Notes: generated from the sequence alone by a model not told the origin. DNA of 64,000 bases from RPQJ01 sp963823535 (GCA_963823535.1 CAWGLZ010000006.1:1364001-1428000), one strand, 5' to 3'. Positions 8,481 to 21,679 are shown, numbered from the stretch's first letter. Made by a program: numbers and translations.

Positions 8481-9862
8481 AGCCGGTCGATGAGCCAGCC
8501 CGGGAAGAACATCAGCAGTACGGCCGGCACGAGGCACAGCAGGCTCGCGATCACGGCCAGGCGCCGCGGGGTTCCATGGGCCGCGGCCGGATCCTGCTCG
8601 GCCATGAACATGTACTGGATGACGCGCAGGTAGAAGTAGATGCCGAGGTAGCTGGCCACCAGGCCGGCCACGGCGTACAGGGTGTACCCGGCGTCCAGGA
8701 CGTTGCGGAACACCAGGAACTTGGCGACGAATCCCGGGAGCGGCGGCAGGCCCGCGAGCGACAGCATCGCCACCGAGATCATGATCGCGGCGAACGGCCG
8801 GCGCTGGTACAGGCCCTTGAGCGCGTCGAGGCGATCCTGGCGCTCGTCGTCCACGCCTCTCGGCAGCGCCGCGAACGCGAGCAGGTTCATGAGCCCGTAG
8901 GCGACCAGGTAGAACACGATCGCTTCCCAGCGGCCCTCACCCTCGCCCAGGAACGCGTAGAACAGGTATCCCGCGTGGGCGATCGACGAATAGGCGATCA
9001 TGCGGCGGAAGCTCACCTGGCGGATCGCGGCGAGGTTGCCCCAGGCCATCGACACCAGTGGCAGCAGCGCGAGGAGCCCCGCCATCGCCGGCCCGACGGC
9101 CGCGGTGCCGAAGACGCGCAGCGCTGCCAGCACCACGCCCGCCTTGATGATCGTCGCCATGTAGGCCGTCACGGGCGGGCTCGCGCCCTCGTAGGCATCC
9201 GGCGCCCAGGCGTGCAGCGGCACGACGGCGGCCTTGAGGAACAGCGCCGCCACGACGAGGGCCGCGCCGGCCAGTGCGAGCGGGTCGGCCGAGCCGAGCG
9301 CATCCCCGAACGTCGCGACCTGCAGCGAGCCGCTCCAGCCGTAGAGAAACGACATGCCCATCAGCAGCGTGGCCGTCGCGGCGCCGCCGAGCACCAGGTA
9401 CTTGAGCGCGGCCTCGGTGCTCGAGGGGCGCTGGAAGCCGAGCAGGACCAGTGCGTACACCGGCAGGGACATGATCTCGATGCCGAGGAACAGCGTCGGG
9501 AAACTGTCGGAGGAGATGACCAGGCAGGCGCCGTACAGCGAGGCCAGGATCAGCGTGTAGTAGGGCGTCTCGGAGAAGTCGTCCCGCGAGATGAGCAGCA
9601 CGGGCAGCGCCAGCGCGAGCAGCACGGCCTTGGGCAGGGAGGTCGCCGGATCGATCGAGAAGTGCTCCGGGAACGGCGCGGCAACGCTGCCCGCCGCATA
9701 GAGCCACGTGGCTGCGAAGGCGGCCGCCGTCACGAAGAGCACGGACAGCGCGAAGCCGTCGCTCGGCCGGCCGCTGCGGATCTCGAGCCCCAGGATGGCG
9801 AGCATGCCGAGCAGCAGCAGGTGCTCCGGCAGCATCGAGGTGAGGATGAGCTGCCAGTTCAT
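8477..9862 (-). CDS. nuoN: NADH:ubiquinone oxidoreductase subunit N
   Basis: The 461-residue, many-spanning membrane protein is one of the three antiporter-like proton-channel subunits of respiratory complex I. Hallmarks include FLKAAVVPLHAWAPDAYEGASPPVTAYM near residue 215, where the channel lysine sits, and RMIAYSSIAHAGY near 290. It is the last nuo cistron. The start overlaps the end of nuoM by four bases (ATGA), and its stop overlaps the TTG of the downstream DUF454 gene. The length is close to the usual 480 residues. Confidence 0.97.
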   Translation of the reverse strand: MNWQLILTSMLPEHLLLLGMLAILGLEIRSGRPSDGFALSVLFVTAAAFAATWLYAAGSVAAPFPEHFSIDPATSLPKAVLLALALPVLLISRDDFSETPYYTLILASLYGACLVISSDSFPTLFLGIEIMSLPVYALVLLGFQRPSSTEAALKYLVLGGAATATLLMGMSFLYGWSGSLQVATFGDALGSADPLALAGAALVVAALFLKAAVVPLHAWAPDAYEGASPPVTAYMATIIKAGVVLAALRVFGTAAVGPAMAGLLALLPLVSMAWGNLAAIRQVSFRRMIAYSSIAHAGYLFYAFLGEGEGRWEAIVFYLVAYGLMNLLAFAALPRGVDDERQDRLDALKGLYQRRPFAAIMISVAMLSLAGLPPLPGFVAKFLVFRNVLDAGYTLYAVAGLVASYLGIYFYLRVIQYMFMAEQDPAAAHGTPRRLAVIASLLCLVPAVLLMFFPGWLIDRL

Positions 9863-11389
9863 GGCGCGAACCCCTCGATGCGGCTGCCGAGCACGCGATC
9901 CTGGTATTCACGCGCCGCGAGTTCGGTCTTCGCGAGCGGCCCCTGCGGGAACAGACCGAGCGCGAAGATTGCCACGACGAAGGCGATCAGGATGGCCTTC
10001 TCGCGCGCCACGAGATCCGTGAACGGCTGGTGCGGCGCCTTGACCTCGCCGAACAGCAGCCGCTGCGCCAGCCACAGCATGTAGAGCGCGCCGAGCACCA
10101 CGCCGGCGACGGCGCTCACGGCGACCGTCAGTGGCAGCGCATTGCCGGCCTGGAACTGGGGCCAGGCGGCGTTGAACGCGCCAAGCAGCACCATGAACTC
10201 GCCAGTGAAGCCGCTGGTGGTCGGCAGGCCGATCGAGGCGAGCGTCAGGATCATGAAGAACACCGAGTACACGGGCAGGAGCCTCGCGAGGCCGCCGTAG
10301 TCCGCCAGTTCGCGGGTGTGGCAGCGCTCGTAGATCATGCCGACCATGGTGAACAGGCCGCCGGCGACGAGCCCGTGGCTCACCATCTGGATGATCGCGC
10401 CCTGGATGCCCAGGAGGTCGAGCGACACCAGGCCCAGCATCACGTAGCCCAGGTGACTGATCGAGGAGTAGGCGATGATCTTCTTGATGTCCGTCTGCAC
10501 CAGCGCGAGGCAGGCGCCGTAGATGATGCTCACCACCGACAGCACCATCAGCGCGGGCGTGAGCACGCGGGTCGCATCCGGGAAGAGCGGGAACCCGAGC
10601 TTCATGAAGCCGTAGGTGCCCATCTTCAGCAGCACGCCCGCCAGGATGACGGAACCCGCCGTGGGCGCCTCGACGTGCGCATCCGGCAACCACGTGTGCA
10701 GCGGCACCATCGGCACCTTGATCGCGAACGACAGCGCGAACGCCGCGAGCAGCCAGGTCTGCACGCCGACCGGCAGGCTGTGCGCGTAGAGGTCCGTGAA
10801 CCCGAAGGACAGCGACCCGGTGGCCTGGGACAGGGAGTAGACGAGGTAGATCACGGCCGCCAGCATCAGGATGCTGCCGAACGCGGTGTACAGCACGAAC
10901 TTGAGCGTGGCGTAGATGCGTCGCTCGCCCCCCCAGATGCCGATGATCAGGAACATCGGGATCAGCATCGCTTCCCAGAACACGTAGAACAGGAACAGGT
11001 CCTGGGCCAGGAAGGTCCCGAGCATCGCGAACTGGATGAAGAACACCATGGCGTAGAAGAGCTTCACGCTCTTCTGCACCGCGCTGAACGCACCGGCCAC
11101 CACCAGGGGCCCGAGGAAGGCCGTGAGCGACACGAGCAGCACGTTCAGGCCGTCGAGGCCGATGTGGTAGTAGACCCCCCAGTCGCCGATCCACGGCACG
11201 CGGGTCTCGAACTGCAGGCCCGCCACGGAGCCGTCGAAGCGCTGGTACAGCCAGGCCGCGAGGACGAACTGCAGCAGCATCACCGCGAGCGCAAGGCCGC
11301 GGACCGCGCGGTCCGAGCCGCGGGGCGCCAGCAGCAGCGCCACCATGCCGAGCACCGGGAGCCAGAGGACGAGGTTGAGCACGGTCGAC

Positions 11390-11397
<8 letters not shown>
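9859..11397 (-). CDS. nuoM: NADH:ubiquinone oxidoreductase subunit M
   Basis: The 512-residue membrane protein is the second antiporter-like pump module of complex I. It carries the classic VPMVPLHTWLPDAHVEAPTA segment near residue 230 and DIKKIIAYSSISHLGYVMLG near 310. A conserved glutamate in the fifth helix (FYVFWEAMLIPMF, near residue 145) and lysines in the discontinuous helices form the proton path in this family. It overlaps the nuoL stop by eight bases at its start and nuoN by four at its end. Confidence 0.98.
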
Positions 11398-13269
<1,872 letters not shown>

Positions 13270-13273
<4 letters not shown>

Positions 13274-13572
13274 CCCTTGAGCTCGGAGTAGGCCGACACG
13301 TCCAGCGTGTGCCTGCGGCGCGACAGCAGCAGCACGATCGGGATGGCGATGGCGATCTCGGCCGCGGCGACCACGAAGACCAGGAACACGAGCACGGCGC
13401 CCGAGACCGTGGCGCTCTGCGACGCGAAGGTGACGAGGCTCAGGATCACGCCGTTCAGCATCAGCTCCATGCACATGAGCATCACCAGCGCGTTGCGCCG
13501 GATCATCACGCCGAGGAGCCCGATCGCGAACAGCGCGATCGACAGCGTCAGGAGCAGCTGTGTCCTATCCAT
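13270..13572 (-). CDS. nuoK: NADH:ubiquinone oxidoreductase subunit K
   Basis: This is the 100-residue, three-helix membrane subunit K of complex I (MrpC-like). The conserved glutamates of helices two and three are in LVMLMCMELMLNGVIL and VFVVAAAEIAIAIPIV. They form part of the central proton path next to subunits J and N. It overlaps nuoJ by eight bases upstream and nuoL by four bases downstream. Confidence 0.97.
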
Positions 13573-14095
13573 CGTGCCTCCGCCCGCCCTTGACGACGGC
13601 GATGGCGGCCACGACCGCCGCGAGCAGCAGCACGGACGTGAGCTCGAAGTGCAGCCAGTAGCTGCCCAGGAACTCCGCGGAGAACGGCTGGACGTTGAAC
13701 AGCGTGCCGGCCGATTCGCCCTGCGTCGTCCCCAGGTCGCCGGCCGTCACGGACCGGCCGCGCCCCACGGCGGCGGCGAGGGCCACCGCGAGCAGGCCGG
13801 CCACCAGGACCGACGGCAGCACGGCGCGCCCGTAGCGCTCGAGGAACGACGGATCGCGCACGTCGAGCAGCATGATCACGTACACCATGAAGACCATCAC
13901 CGCGCCCACGTAGATCAGCACCTGGAAGACCGCGATGACGTGCACGCCGAGGATCGCGTAGATGCCGGCCAGCGAGATCATCGCGCCGATGAGCGCGATT
14001 GCCACGCGCATCGGGTGGCGCGCGACGAGCATCAGCACGCCGCCGAGCAGCGCGGCCGCGGAGAAGAAGTACAGCAGCAGCGTCTCGAGGCTCAT
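13565..14095 (-). CDS. nuoJ: NADH:ubiquinone oxidoreductase subunit J
   Basis: The 176-residue membrane subunit J of complex I has the conserved segment VIAVFQVLIYVGAVMVFMVYVIML near residue 50, whose third helix contains the pi-bulge that changes during turnover. I took the ATG at 14095 because it overlaps the nuoI stop (ATGA) and matches the usual MSLE-type start; the open frame upstream lies inside nuoI. It overlaps nuoK by eight bases. Confidence 0.96.
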   Translation of the reverse strand: MSLETLLLYFFSAAALLGGVLMLVARHPMRVAIALIGAMISLAGIYAILGVHVIAVFQVLIYVGAVMVFMVYVIMLLDVRDPSFLERYGRAVLPSVLVAGLLAVALAAAVGRGRSVTAGDLGTTQGESAGTLFNVQPFSAEFLGSYWLHFELTSVLLLAAVVAAIAVVKGGRRHDG

Positions 14096-14673
14096 GGCGT
14101 GCCCCCGGGTCCGCCGGGGGTGGCGACGGGATAGGGCTTGGCGACGTCCTGCCGCGGCTGCCAGTGCAGCAGCTCTTCCTGGCCGAGCCACATCCGGTCG
14201 CGGTCGAATCCGGGCAGGTCGGGCGTTTCCTTCAGCATGCGGATGGCGTCCTCCGGGCAGGCCTCCACGCACAGGCCGCAGAACACGCAGCGGGAGTAGT
14301 CGATCTCGAAGCGCGAGGGGTATTTCGGGTGTGCGGGATCGTCCGGGTCGAAGGCCGCGTCGATCTCGATGCACTGGGCAGGGCACACGGTGGCGCACAT
14401 GTTGCAGGCGACGCACTGCGGCCGGCCATCGGGGCGCTGCGTGAGGATGTGCTTGCCGCGGTTGTGGGCGGCGTAGTCGGCGCGGGTTTCCTCGGGGTAG
14501 TAGGCGGTGAGGGCGCCCTTGCGGCCCGTCATCCACTTCCAGAGGTTGGCCATGAATACGCCGCCGGTGATGCGCAGGCCGCGCCAGACCTCGAAGAAGT
14601 ACGCGCGCTCGTACCACCCCATCTCGGGCTCGTTCCAGTAGCGCTTGCGGACGTAGGGCTTGCGGCTGCTCAT
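14092..14673 (-). CDS. nuoI: NADH:ubiquinone oxidoreductase subunit I (2x[4Fe-4S])
   Basis: The 193-residue peripheral subunit carries two [4Fe-4S] ferredoxin clusters (N6a and N6b) that pass electrons from subunit G to B. Ligand cysteines are at 87, 90, 93 plus 97 (CVACNMCATVC) and 129, 132, 135 plus 139 (CVFCGLCVEAC), each with the expected downstream Pro. An N-terminal amphipathic region anchors it to the membrane arm. It is preceded by nuoH with a nine-base gap and overlaps nuoJ by four bases. Confidence 0.98.
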   Translation of the reverse strand: MSSRKPYVRKRYWNEPEMGWYERAYFFEVWRGLRITGGVFMANLWKWMTGRKGALTAYYPEETRADYAAHNRGKHILTQRPDGRPQCVACNMCATVCPAQCIEIDAAFDPDDPAHPKYPSRFEIDYSRCVFCGLCVEACPEDAIRMLKETPDLPGFDRDRMWLGQEELLHWQPRQDVAKPYPVATPGGPGGTP

Positions 14674-14682
14674 CGCGGCACC

Positions 14683-15815
14683 TCAGCTGAGCGCCCAGAC
14701 CGCCACGGCGGTCACGACGAGGTTGGCGATGGAGAGCGGCAGCAGGAACCGCCACGCGAAGCTGAGCAGCTGGTCCCAGCGGAAGCGCGGCAGCGTCCAG
14801 CGGATCAGGATCTGGAAGCTGCAGAGCAGGAACACCTTGCCGAGGAAGGTGAGCAGCTGGATGACCACGACCCAGCCGTGGCTCATTGCGATCGTGCCGC
14901 CGCCCGGCAGGACGAATCCCGCGTCGGTGAGCCAGGGCAGGTTGTAGCCGCCCAGGAACAGCGTGGTGAACAGTGCCGCGATGATCGAGATCTCGATGAA
15001 CTCCGAGAGCATGAACATGCCCTGCTTCATCGCGCTGTATTCGGTGAAATACCCGGAGATCAGCTCGGACTCCGCCTCGGGCAGGTCGAACGGGATGCGC
15101 TTGTTCTCGGCGATGCCGGCGGTGAGGAACAGGATCGCGGCCACGGGCTGGTAGACGATGCCCCAGGCCGGCAGGAAGCCGAGCACCGTCCCGGACTGCT
15201 GCTCGACGATCGAAGTGAGGTCGACCGTGCCGTAGATGAGGATCAGCCCGAGCACCGTCAGGCCCATGACCAGCTCGTAGGAAATGAGCTGCGAGCCGGC
15301 ACGCAGGGCGCCGAGCATCGAGAATTTGTTGGACGACGACCAGCCGGCGAGCATCGCGCCGATGATGGAGATGCCGCTGAAGGCGAAGACGACCAGGAGC
15401 CCGGCGTCGAGCGGCGCGATCTGCATCGGGTAGGTGCGGCCGCCGAACCAGTCCGCCAGGCCCGGGAACAGCCGGCCCGGGTCGAGCGTGCCGCCGAAGG
15501 GGATGACGGCGAAGACCAGCACCACCGGCGTGAACGCGAGCCAGGGACCGAGGGCGTAGGCCAGCCGGTCGTAGGTGATGGGCTTGAAGTCCTCCTTGAG
15601 CAGCAGCTTGAGGCCGTCCGCCATGCCGTGGAACAGTCCGAGCCAGATCAGCTTCACCTGCGTGAAGGGGATGCGCACGTAGGCGCGGTTCGCGCCGATG
15701 CGGTCCGACATGATGGCCGCCTGCTTGCGCTCCACCCAGGTGAGCACGGCGCCGAAGGTGAGCAGCACCGCGAGCGCGTAGCCGATGTACACGAGGGTGA
15801 CGGCGAGGTCCGGGC

Positions 15816-15819
<4 letters not shown>
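14683..15819 (-). CDS. nuoH: NADH:ubiquinone oxidoreductase subunit H
   Basis: The 378-residue, eight-helix membrane subunit H helps form the quinone chamber of complex I. Typical segments are TWVERKQAAIMSDRIGANRAY near residue 25, and KRIPFDLPEAESELISGYFTEYSAMKQGMFML near 240, with the acidic residues needed for quinone coupling. The ATG at 15819 overlaps the nuoG stop (ATGA), which decides the start. The long open frame upstream belongs to the shadow of nuoG. Confidence 0.97.
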
Positions 15820-17227
<1,408 letters not shown>

Positions 17228-17246
<19 letters not shown>

Positions 17247-18526
17247 TCCAGGTTCCCGTCGTGGCGAGAGCGCTTGTGCTCGATGTAGTACTCGAACTCG
17301 TCGCGGTACTTGTCGAGGATGCCGCTGCAGGCGTAGCCGGCCGCGTCCCCGAGGCCGCAGATCGTCGTGCCGTCGTTGAACTTCGAGATGTAGTACAGGC
17401 GCTCGATGTCCTCCGGCAGGCCCTTGCCCGCGACGATGCGGTCGAGGATGCGGTGCATCCAGCCGGTGCCGTGCCGGCAGGGCGTGCACTGGCCGCAGGA
17501 CTCGTGGTGGTAGAAGCGCAGCATCACCTGCAGCAGGCTCACCATGCAGGTGCCTTCCGCGATGACGATCATGCCGCCGGAGCCGAGGGTCGAGCCCGCG
17601 TCCCACAGCGCCTCGTGCGACAGCGGGAGGCTGGCGATGTCGGCCGCCGTGAGCACCTTCGAGGAAACGCCGCCCGGCACGACGCACTTGAGCGCGCGGC
17701 CGTTGGGGATGCCGCCGCAGTCCTCCTCGAGGAACTTCATCCACGGATAGCCGAGCTCGACCTCGTAGACGCCCGGCCGGTTGATGTGCCCCGAGACCGA
17801 GAACAGGCGCGTGCCCGGGCTCTTCGGCGTGCCGACCGCCTTGAAGGCCGCGGCGCCGTTGCGGATGATCCAGGCGATGTTCGACAGCGACTCGACGTTG
17901 TTCACCACCGTCGGGCGCTGGTAGAGGCCCTTCACGGTCAGTCGCGGCGGGCGGTTGCGCGGATAGCTCTTCTTGCCCTCGAGGGATGCGAGCAGGCCGG
18001 AGGCCTCGCCGGCGACGTACGCGCCCGCGCCGCGATAGACGACGATGTCGCAGGAGAAGTCCGTGCCGAGGATGTGCTGGCCGAAATACCCGGCGGCGTA
18101 CGCCTCCTCGACCGCGCCGGCGAGGCGTCGGTAGGGCAGGTCGAACTCGCCGCGGATGTAGACGAAGCAGTTGCGCACGCCGAGCGCATAGCTCGCGATG
18201 AGCATCGACTCGACGAGCATGTGCGGGTTGTTCTCGAGGATCCAGCGATCCTTGAAGGTGCCCGGCTCGCCTTCGTCTGCGTTGGCGATCAGGTAGTGCG
18301 GCTGCCCGTCGTCCGGCACGATCACCTGCCACTTGCGGCCCATGGAGAACGCGGCGCCACCGCGGCCCTGCAGGCCCGAGGCGGTGACTTCCTTGGTGAT
18401 CTCGGCGGGCTTCATCTGCTTCAGCGCCTTCTCGAGCGCGTCGTAGCCGCCACGGGCCCGGTATTCGGCGAGCGTGTGCGACGAGGCCGTGACCGGGAAC
18501 GTCATGATGAGTTGCTGGCCTGGCAT
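17228..18526 (-). CDS. nuoF: NADH:ubiquinone oxidoreductase subunit F (NADH/FMN site)
   Basis: The 432-residue subunit is where complex I oxidises NADH. The glycine-rich nucleotide loop SGLQGRGGAAFSMGRKW (residues 50-66) and NADEGEPGTFKDR bind NADH and FMN. The [4Fe-4S] N3 cluster is bound by SCGQCTPCR plus a later Cys in TTICGLGD. The ATG at 18526 lies two bases beyond the nuoE stop, which settles the start over the longer open frame. It overlaps nuoG by 19 bases. Confidence 0.97.
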
Positions 18527-18528
18527 GG

Positions 18529-18993
18529 CTATTTCAGCCCCTCCAGCAGCTCGTCGACCCGCTCGGCGGTCAGGTTCTCGTGGTAGCCCTCGTTGACCAT
18601 CATCATCGGGGCGGTCCCGCAGGAGCCCAGGCACTCGACGACCGAGAGGGTGAACCGGCCGTCCGGCGTGGTCTCGCCCGGCCGCAGGCCGATGCGCCGC
18701 TCGACGTGCGCCAGGATGCTTTCCGCGCCGTTCATCGAGCAGCTGACGTTGTGGCAGAACTGCAGGTGCCAGCGGCCGATCGGCCTGCGCCGGAACATCG
18801 TGTAGAACGACAGCACTTCCTCGATCTGGATCCGGGGCACGCCGAGGTAGGCGGCAAGTTCCTCGATGTCGGAATCGGCGACGTAGCCGCGATCCTCCTG
18901 GATGCGCCGCACGCAGGGCAGCACCAGCGACGACTCGAAGCCCTCGGGGAAGCGCTCCCGCAGCTTCTCGAACTCGGGGATCAGGTGCTTCAC
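18529..18993 (-). CDS. nuoE: NADH:ubiquinone oxidoreductase subunit E ([2Fe-2S])
   Basis: The 154-residue subunit E binds the off-path [2Fe-2S] cluster N1a with Cys80, Cys85, Cys121 and Cys125 (CHNVSC and CLGSC), in a thioredoxin-like domain. It pairs with subunit F in the NADH dehydrogenase module. I used GTG 18993 as start because it overlaps the nuoD stop (GTGA) and gives the standard N-terminal helical region; upstream codons fall inside nuoD. Confidence 0.96.
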   Translation of the reverse strand: MKHLIPEFEKLRERFPEGFESSLVLPCVRRIQEDRGYVADSDIEELAAYLGVPRIQIEEVLSFYTMFRRRPIGRWHLQFCHNVSCSMNGAESILAHVERRIGLRPGETTPDGRFTLSVVECLGSCGTAPMMMVNEGYHENLTAERVDELLEGLK

Positions 18994-20219
18994 CGGTCGC
19001 ACTCCCCGCCGATCATGTTCACCGAGCCGAAGGTCGGCACGATGTCGGCCAGCTGGTAGCCGTCGAGCATCCTGTGCACGCCGCCCATGTGCACGAAGCT
19101 CGGGCTGCGGCAGTGCACCTTCCAGGGCACCCCGCCCCCCACGCTGACGATGTAGAAGCCGAGCTCGCCGTTCGCGCCCTCGTGGGCCGAATAGACCTCG
19201 CCGGGCGGCACCTGCGGGCCGTCCATCACCAGCTTGAAGTGGTTGATCAGCGACTCGATCTCGGTATAGACGAGCGGCTTGTCGGGATAGGTGCAGCGAC
19301 GGTCGTCCACGCACAGCGGGCCCGCCGGCAGCATTTCCATGAGCTGGCGGATCATGTGCGCCGACTCGTCGATCTCCCGCATGCGCACGTAGTAGCGGTC
19401 GTAGTTGTCACCCTTGATGCCCACCGGGACCTCGAAGTCGAGCTCGGCGTAGGCGAGGTAGGGGGTGTCCTTGCGCAGGTCGCGCGGGGCGCCGGTCGAG
19501 CGCAGGAGCGGGCCGGTGAAGCCCCAGTTGACCGCGTCCGCGCTCGAGATCACGCCGACGTCGCGCATGCGGTCGATGAAGATGCGATTGCGGTCGACGA
19601 GGCCGTGCACGCGGCCCGTGAAGGTGTCCATCTCGTCGAGGATCTCGCCGAGGCGCTCGAGCCAGCCGTCGGGCAGGTCGCGCGCGAGGCCGCCGATGCG
19701 GCCATAGGTGTAGGTCACCCGCGCGCCCGTCAGGTCCGCGAGATGCTCGTAGATGTAGTCGCGGATCGTGACGAGGTACAGGAACGCCGTCATGGCGCCG
19801 AGTTCCATCAGCGCCGCCGCGACGCAGGTCAGGTGGTCGGCGATGCGCGAGTACTCGGCGAGCAGTGTGCGCAGGTAGCGGCAGCGCGGGGTGATCTCGA
19901 TGCCCATCAGCTTCTCGACGGCCTCGCAGTAGGCGAAGTCGTTGATCAGCGCCGAGCAGTAGTTCAGCCGGTCCACGTACGGGATCAGGTTGTGCCAGGT
20001 GTGCGACTCGCACTCCTTCTCGAAGCCGCGGTGCAGGTAGCCGCAGTGCACGTCGGTGCGCAGCACCCGCTCGCCCGAGAGCTCCGCCACGATCTGGATC
20101 GTGCCGTGGGTCGCCGGGTGCGAGGGACCGATGTTGACGATCACCGAGCCCTCGACGCTGCCCTGGTCGAAGGCGGGCCGGATCGGGTTGGGGAGCGTCG
20201 TGTGCGGGGGCGAACTCAT
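18990..20219 (-). CDS. nuoD: NADH:ubiquinone oxidoreductase subunit D (49 kDa)
   Basis: The 409-residue subunit D descends from the large subunit of NiFe hydrogenases and lines the quinone site of complex I. Conserved features include GPSHPATHG (about residue 32), where the His contacts quinone, and GYLHRGFEKECES (about 60). It is a separate gene, not fused with nuoC. Its start overlaps the nuoC stop by four bases and its end overlaps nuoE by four. Confidence 0.98.
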   Translation of the reverse strand: MSSPPHTTLPNPIRPAFDQGSVEGSVIVNIGPSHPATHGTIQIVAELSGERVLRTDVHCGYLHRGFEKECESHTWHNLIPYVDRLNYCSALINDFAYCEAVEKLMGIEITPRCRYLRTLLAEYSRIADHLTCVAAALMELGAMTAFLYLVTIRDYIYEHLADLTGARVTYTYGRIGGLARDLPDGWLERLGEILDEMDTFTGRVHGLVDRNRIFIDRMRDVGVISSADAVNWGFTGPLLRSTGAPRDLRKDTPYLAYAELDFEVPVGIKGDNYDRYYVRMREIDESAHMIRQLMEMLPAGPLCVDDRRCTYPDKPLVYTEIESLINHFKLVMDGPQVPPGEVYSAHEGANGELGFYIVSVGGGVPWKVHCRSPSFVHMGGVHRMLDGYQLADIVPTFGSVNMIGGECDR

Positions 20220-20698
20220 GGCTTCGCGTCCCGGTAGGGCACCAGAGGCTGCTCCTTCTGCTTCGGGTAGTCCTTGCGCAGGGGATGACCCTCGAAGCCC
20301 TCGTACAGCAGCAGCGGCCGCAGGTCGTCATTGCCCCGGAAGACGATCCCGTACATCTCGTGGCACTCGCGCTCCATGTAGCGCGCGGATCCGTAGAAGG
20401 GCACCAGCGTGTCGACCGTCGGGTCGGCGAGCGTCACGCGGGCCTTGAGGCGGATCCGCACGAAGTGGCGCGTCGAGTAGAAGTGCCAGACTACGTCGAA
20501 GCGCGGCTCACGGTCGGGCCAGTCCACCGCGGTGACGTCGAGGAACATGTCGAACCCGAACTCGTCCTTCAGCGTGCGAACGATCGCGACGAGCCGCGCG
20601 GCCTCGACCTGGAGCGCGAGCGTGCCGTGGGCCACGGTGGCTTCCCCGGCCACCCCGGCGAGGCGCTCGCGGACCTGCTCGAAGACTGCGTCGCTCAC
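20216..20698 (-). CDS. nuoC: NADH:ubiquinone oxidoreductase subunit C (30 kDa)
   Basis: The 160-residue subunit C sits beside subunit D in the connecting module of complex I. The family signature ERECHEMYGIVFRGNDDLRPLLLYEGFEGHPLRKDYP occupies about residues 105-145. GTG 20698 is the best start: it lies two bases past the nuoB stop, and the upstream open frame is inside nuoB. It overlaps nuoD by four bases. Confidence 0.96.
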   Translation of the reverse strand: MSDAVFEQVRERLAGVAGEATVAHGTLALQVEAARLVAIVRTLKDEFGFDMFLDVTAVDWPDREPRFDVVWHFYSTRHFVRIRLKARVTLADPTVDTLVPFYGSARYMERECHEMYGIVFRGNDDLRPLLLYEGFEGHPLRKDYPKQKEQPLVPYRDAKP

Positions 20699-20700
20699 GG

Positions 20701-21204
20701 TCAGAATTTCTCGTTGATGATCGGGTGGCGGTCGCGCGCGATGCGGTCCTGCAGCTTCATGATCCCGTCGATGACCATCTCCGGCCGCGGCGGGCAGCCC
20801 GGGATGTAGAGGTCCACCGGGATGATCTTGTCGATGCCGGGCAGGGCCGCGTAGTTCTGGTAGAAGCCGCCGCTCGTCGCGCACACGCCGAAGGCGATGA
20901 CCCACTTGGGTTCGCACATCTGTTCGTAGACCTTCTTCAGGATCGGCGCCTGCTTGTGCGTGACCGTGCCGACGACCATCAGCAGGTCCGACTGACGGGG
21001 CGTGAAGCGCGGCAGCGCGGCGCCGAAGCGGTCCGTGTCGTAGAGCGTGGAACTCACCGACATGAATTCCATCGCGCAGCAGGCGGTCACGAAGGGGTAC
21101 GGGAACAGCGAGAACTTGCGCGCCCAGCCGACGAACTCGTCCTTCTTGGTCGTGAGGAACTCGAAGGCGCCGGACGGCGCCGGCCGGGCCGGCTGGGTCG
21201 TCAC
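20701..21204 (-). CDS. nuoB: NADH:ubiquinone oxidoreductase subunit B (N2 cluster)
   Basis: The 167-residue subunit B holds the terminal [4Fe-4S] cluster N2 that reduces quinone. Its ligands are the adjacent Cys42-Cys43 (TACCAMEF), Cys108 (GVCATSGG) and Cys137 (PGCPPRPE). GTG 21204 is taken as start because it overlaps the nuoA stop (GTGA). The start of the protein is a short flexible tail before the conserved FEFLTTKKDEFVGWARK segment. Confidence 0.97.
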   Translation of the reverse strand: MTTQPARPAPSGAFEFLTTKKDEFVGWARKFSLFPYPFVTACCAMEFMSVSSTLYDTDRFGAALPRFTPRQSDLLMVVGTVTHKQAPILKKVYEQMCEPKWVIAFGVCATSGGFYQNYAALPGIDKIIPVDLYIPGCPPRPEMVIDGIMKLQDRIARDRHPIINEKF

Positions 21205-21566
21205 TGCGTGACCTCCTCGAGCAGGCCCGTGCGCCACACGTACAGCATGATCACGACCAGCAGCAGCATGAAGACCCCGAAGGCCGCGAGCAGCGTCGTC
21301 GTGAGGGGCTGCGCGCCCAGGGCCCACAGGAAGAGGAACACGGTCTCGAGGTCGAACAGGATGAACACCAGCGCGATGGCGTAGTACTTGACCGGGACAG
21401 CCTTGACGTTGACCTGCTCGACCGGCGTGGCGCCGCACTCGAAGGGCTCGAGCTTCAGGCTCGTCGGTGCCGGCTTCGGCCCGAGGACCCGGTTCATCCA
21501 CAGCGTGAGCGCGACGAAGCCGAGGATCGCGAGCAGGTAGAGGAGGAATGCGAGGTATGCGTTCAT
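21201..21566 (-). CDS. nuoA: NADH:ubiquinone oxidoreductase subunit A
   Basis: The 121-residue, three-helix subunit A is the first cistron of the nuo operon. The loop PFECGATPVEQV (about residue 47, with the conserved Cys next to the quinone tunnel) and FILFDLETVFLF (about residue 80) are diagnostic. I chose ATG 21566, which gives the usual MNAYL start. A promoter-like TATAGT and an 18-base palindrome lie just upstream. Confidence 0.96.
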   Translation of the reverse strand: MNAYLAFLLYLLAILGFVALTLWMNRVLGPKPAPTSLKLEPFECGATPVEQVNVKAVPVKYYAIALVFILFDLETVFLFLWALGAQPLTTTLLAAFGVFMLLLVVIMLYVWRTGLLEEVTQ

Positions 21567-21596
21567 GTTGTGTCCGGCGCCTCGCGCCTCGGCGGG

Positions 21597-21602
21597 ACTA
21601 TA
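21597..21602 (-). promoter_or_regulatory. Putative -10 element of the nuo operon
   Basis: On the minus strand TATAGT sits about 31 bases before the nuoA ATG, in the context CCTATAGTCC. No good -35 hexamer lies 16-18 bases upstream; that place is taken by the palindrome at 21613-21630, which suggests factor-dependent activation or repression. Nearly the same -10 context occurs upstream of nqrA. Confidence 0.45.
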
Positions 21603-21612
21603 GGCAGCCCGG

Positions 21613-21630
21613 CGTGGATCTGGATCCACG
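21613..21630. promoter_or_regulatory. Perfect palindrome at the nuo promoter (putative operator)
   Basis: CGTGGATC-TG-GATCCACG is an 8-bp perfect inverted repeat with a two-base centre. It ends 11 bases upstream of the putative nuo -10 box, over the -35 region. That position suits a dimeric transcription factor acting on the nuo operon. The factor is unknown. Confidence 0.5.
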
Positions 21631-21679
21631 GAAATTACGTACAGACCGCGGCGCGCCAACTTCCCCCGTCCGGAGCCCC

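Noticed and set aside
8231..10084. Large plus-strand frame opposite nuoM/nuoN
   Set aside because: It is antisense to conserved complex I genes and rich in His, Arg, Gln and Glu, typical of reverse-complement translation of membrane proteins.
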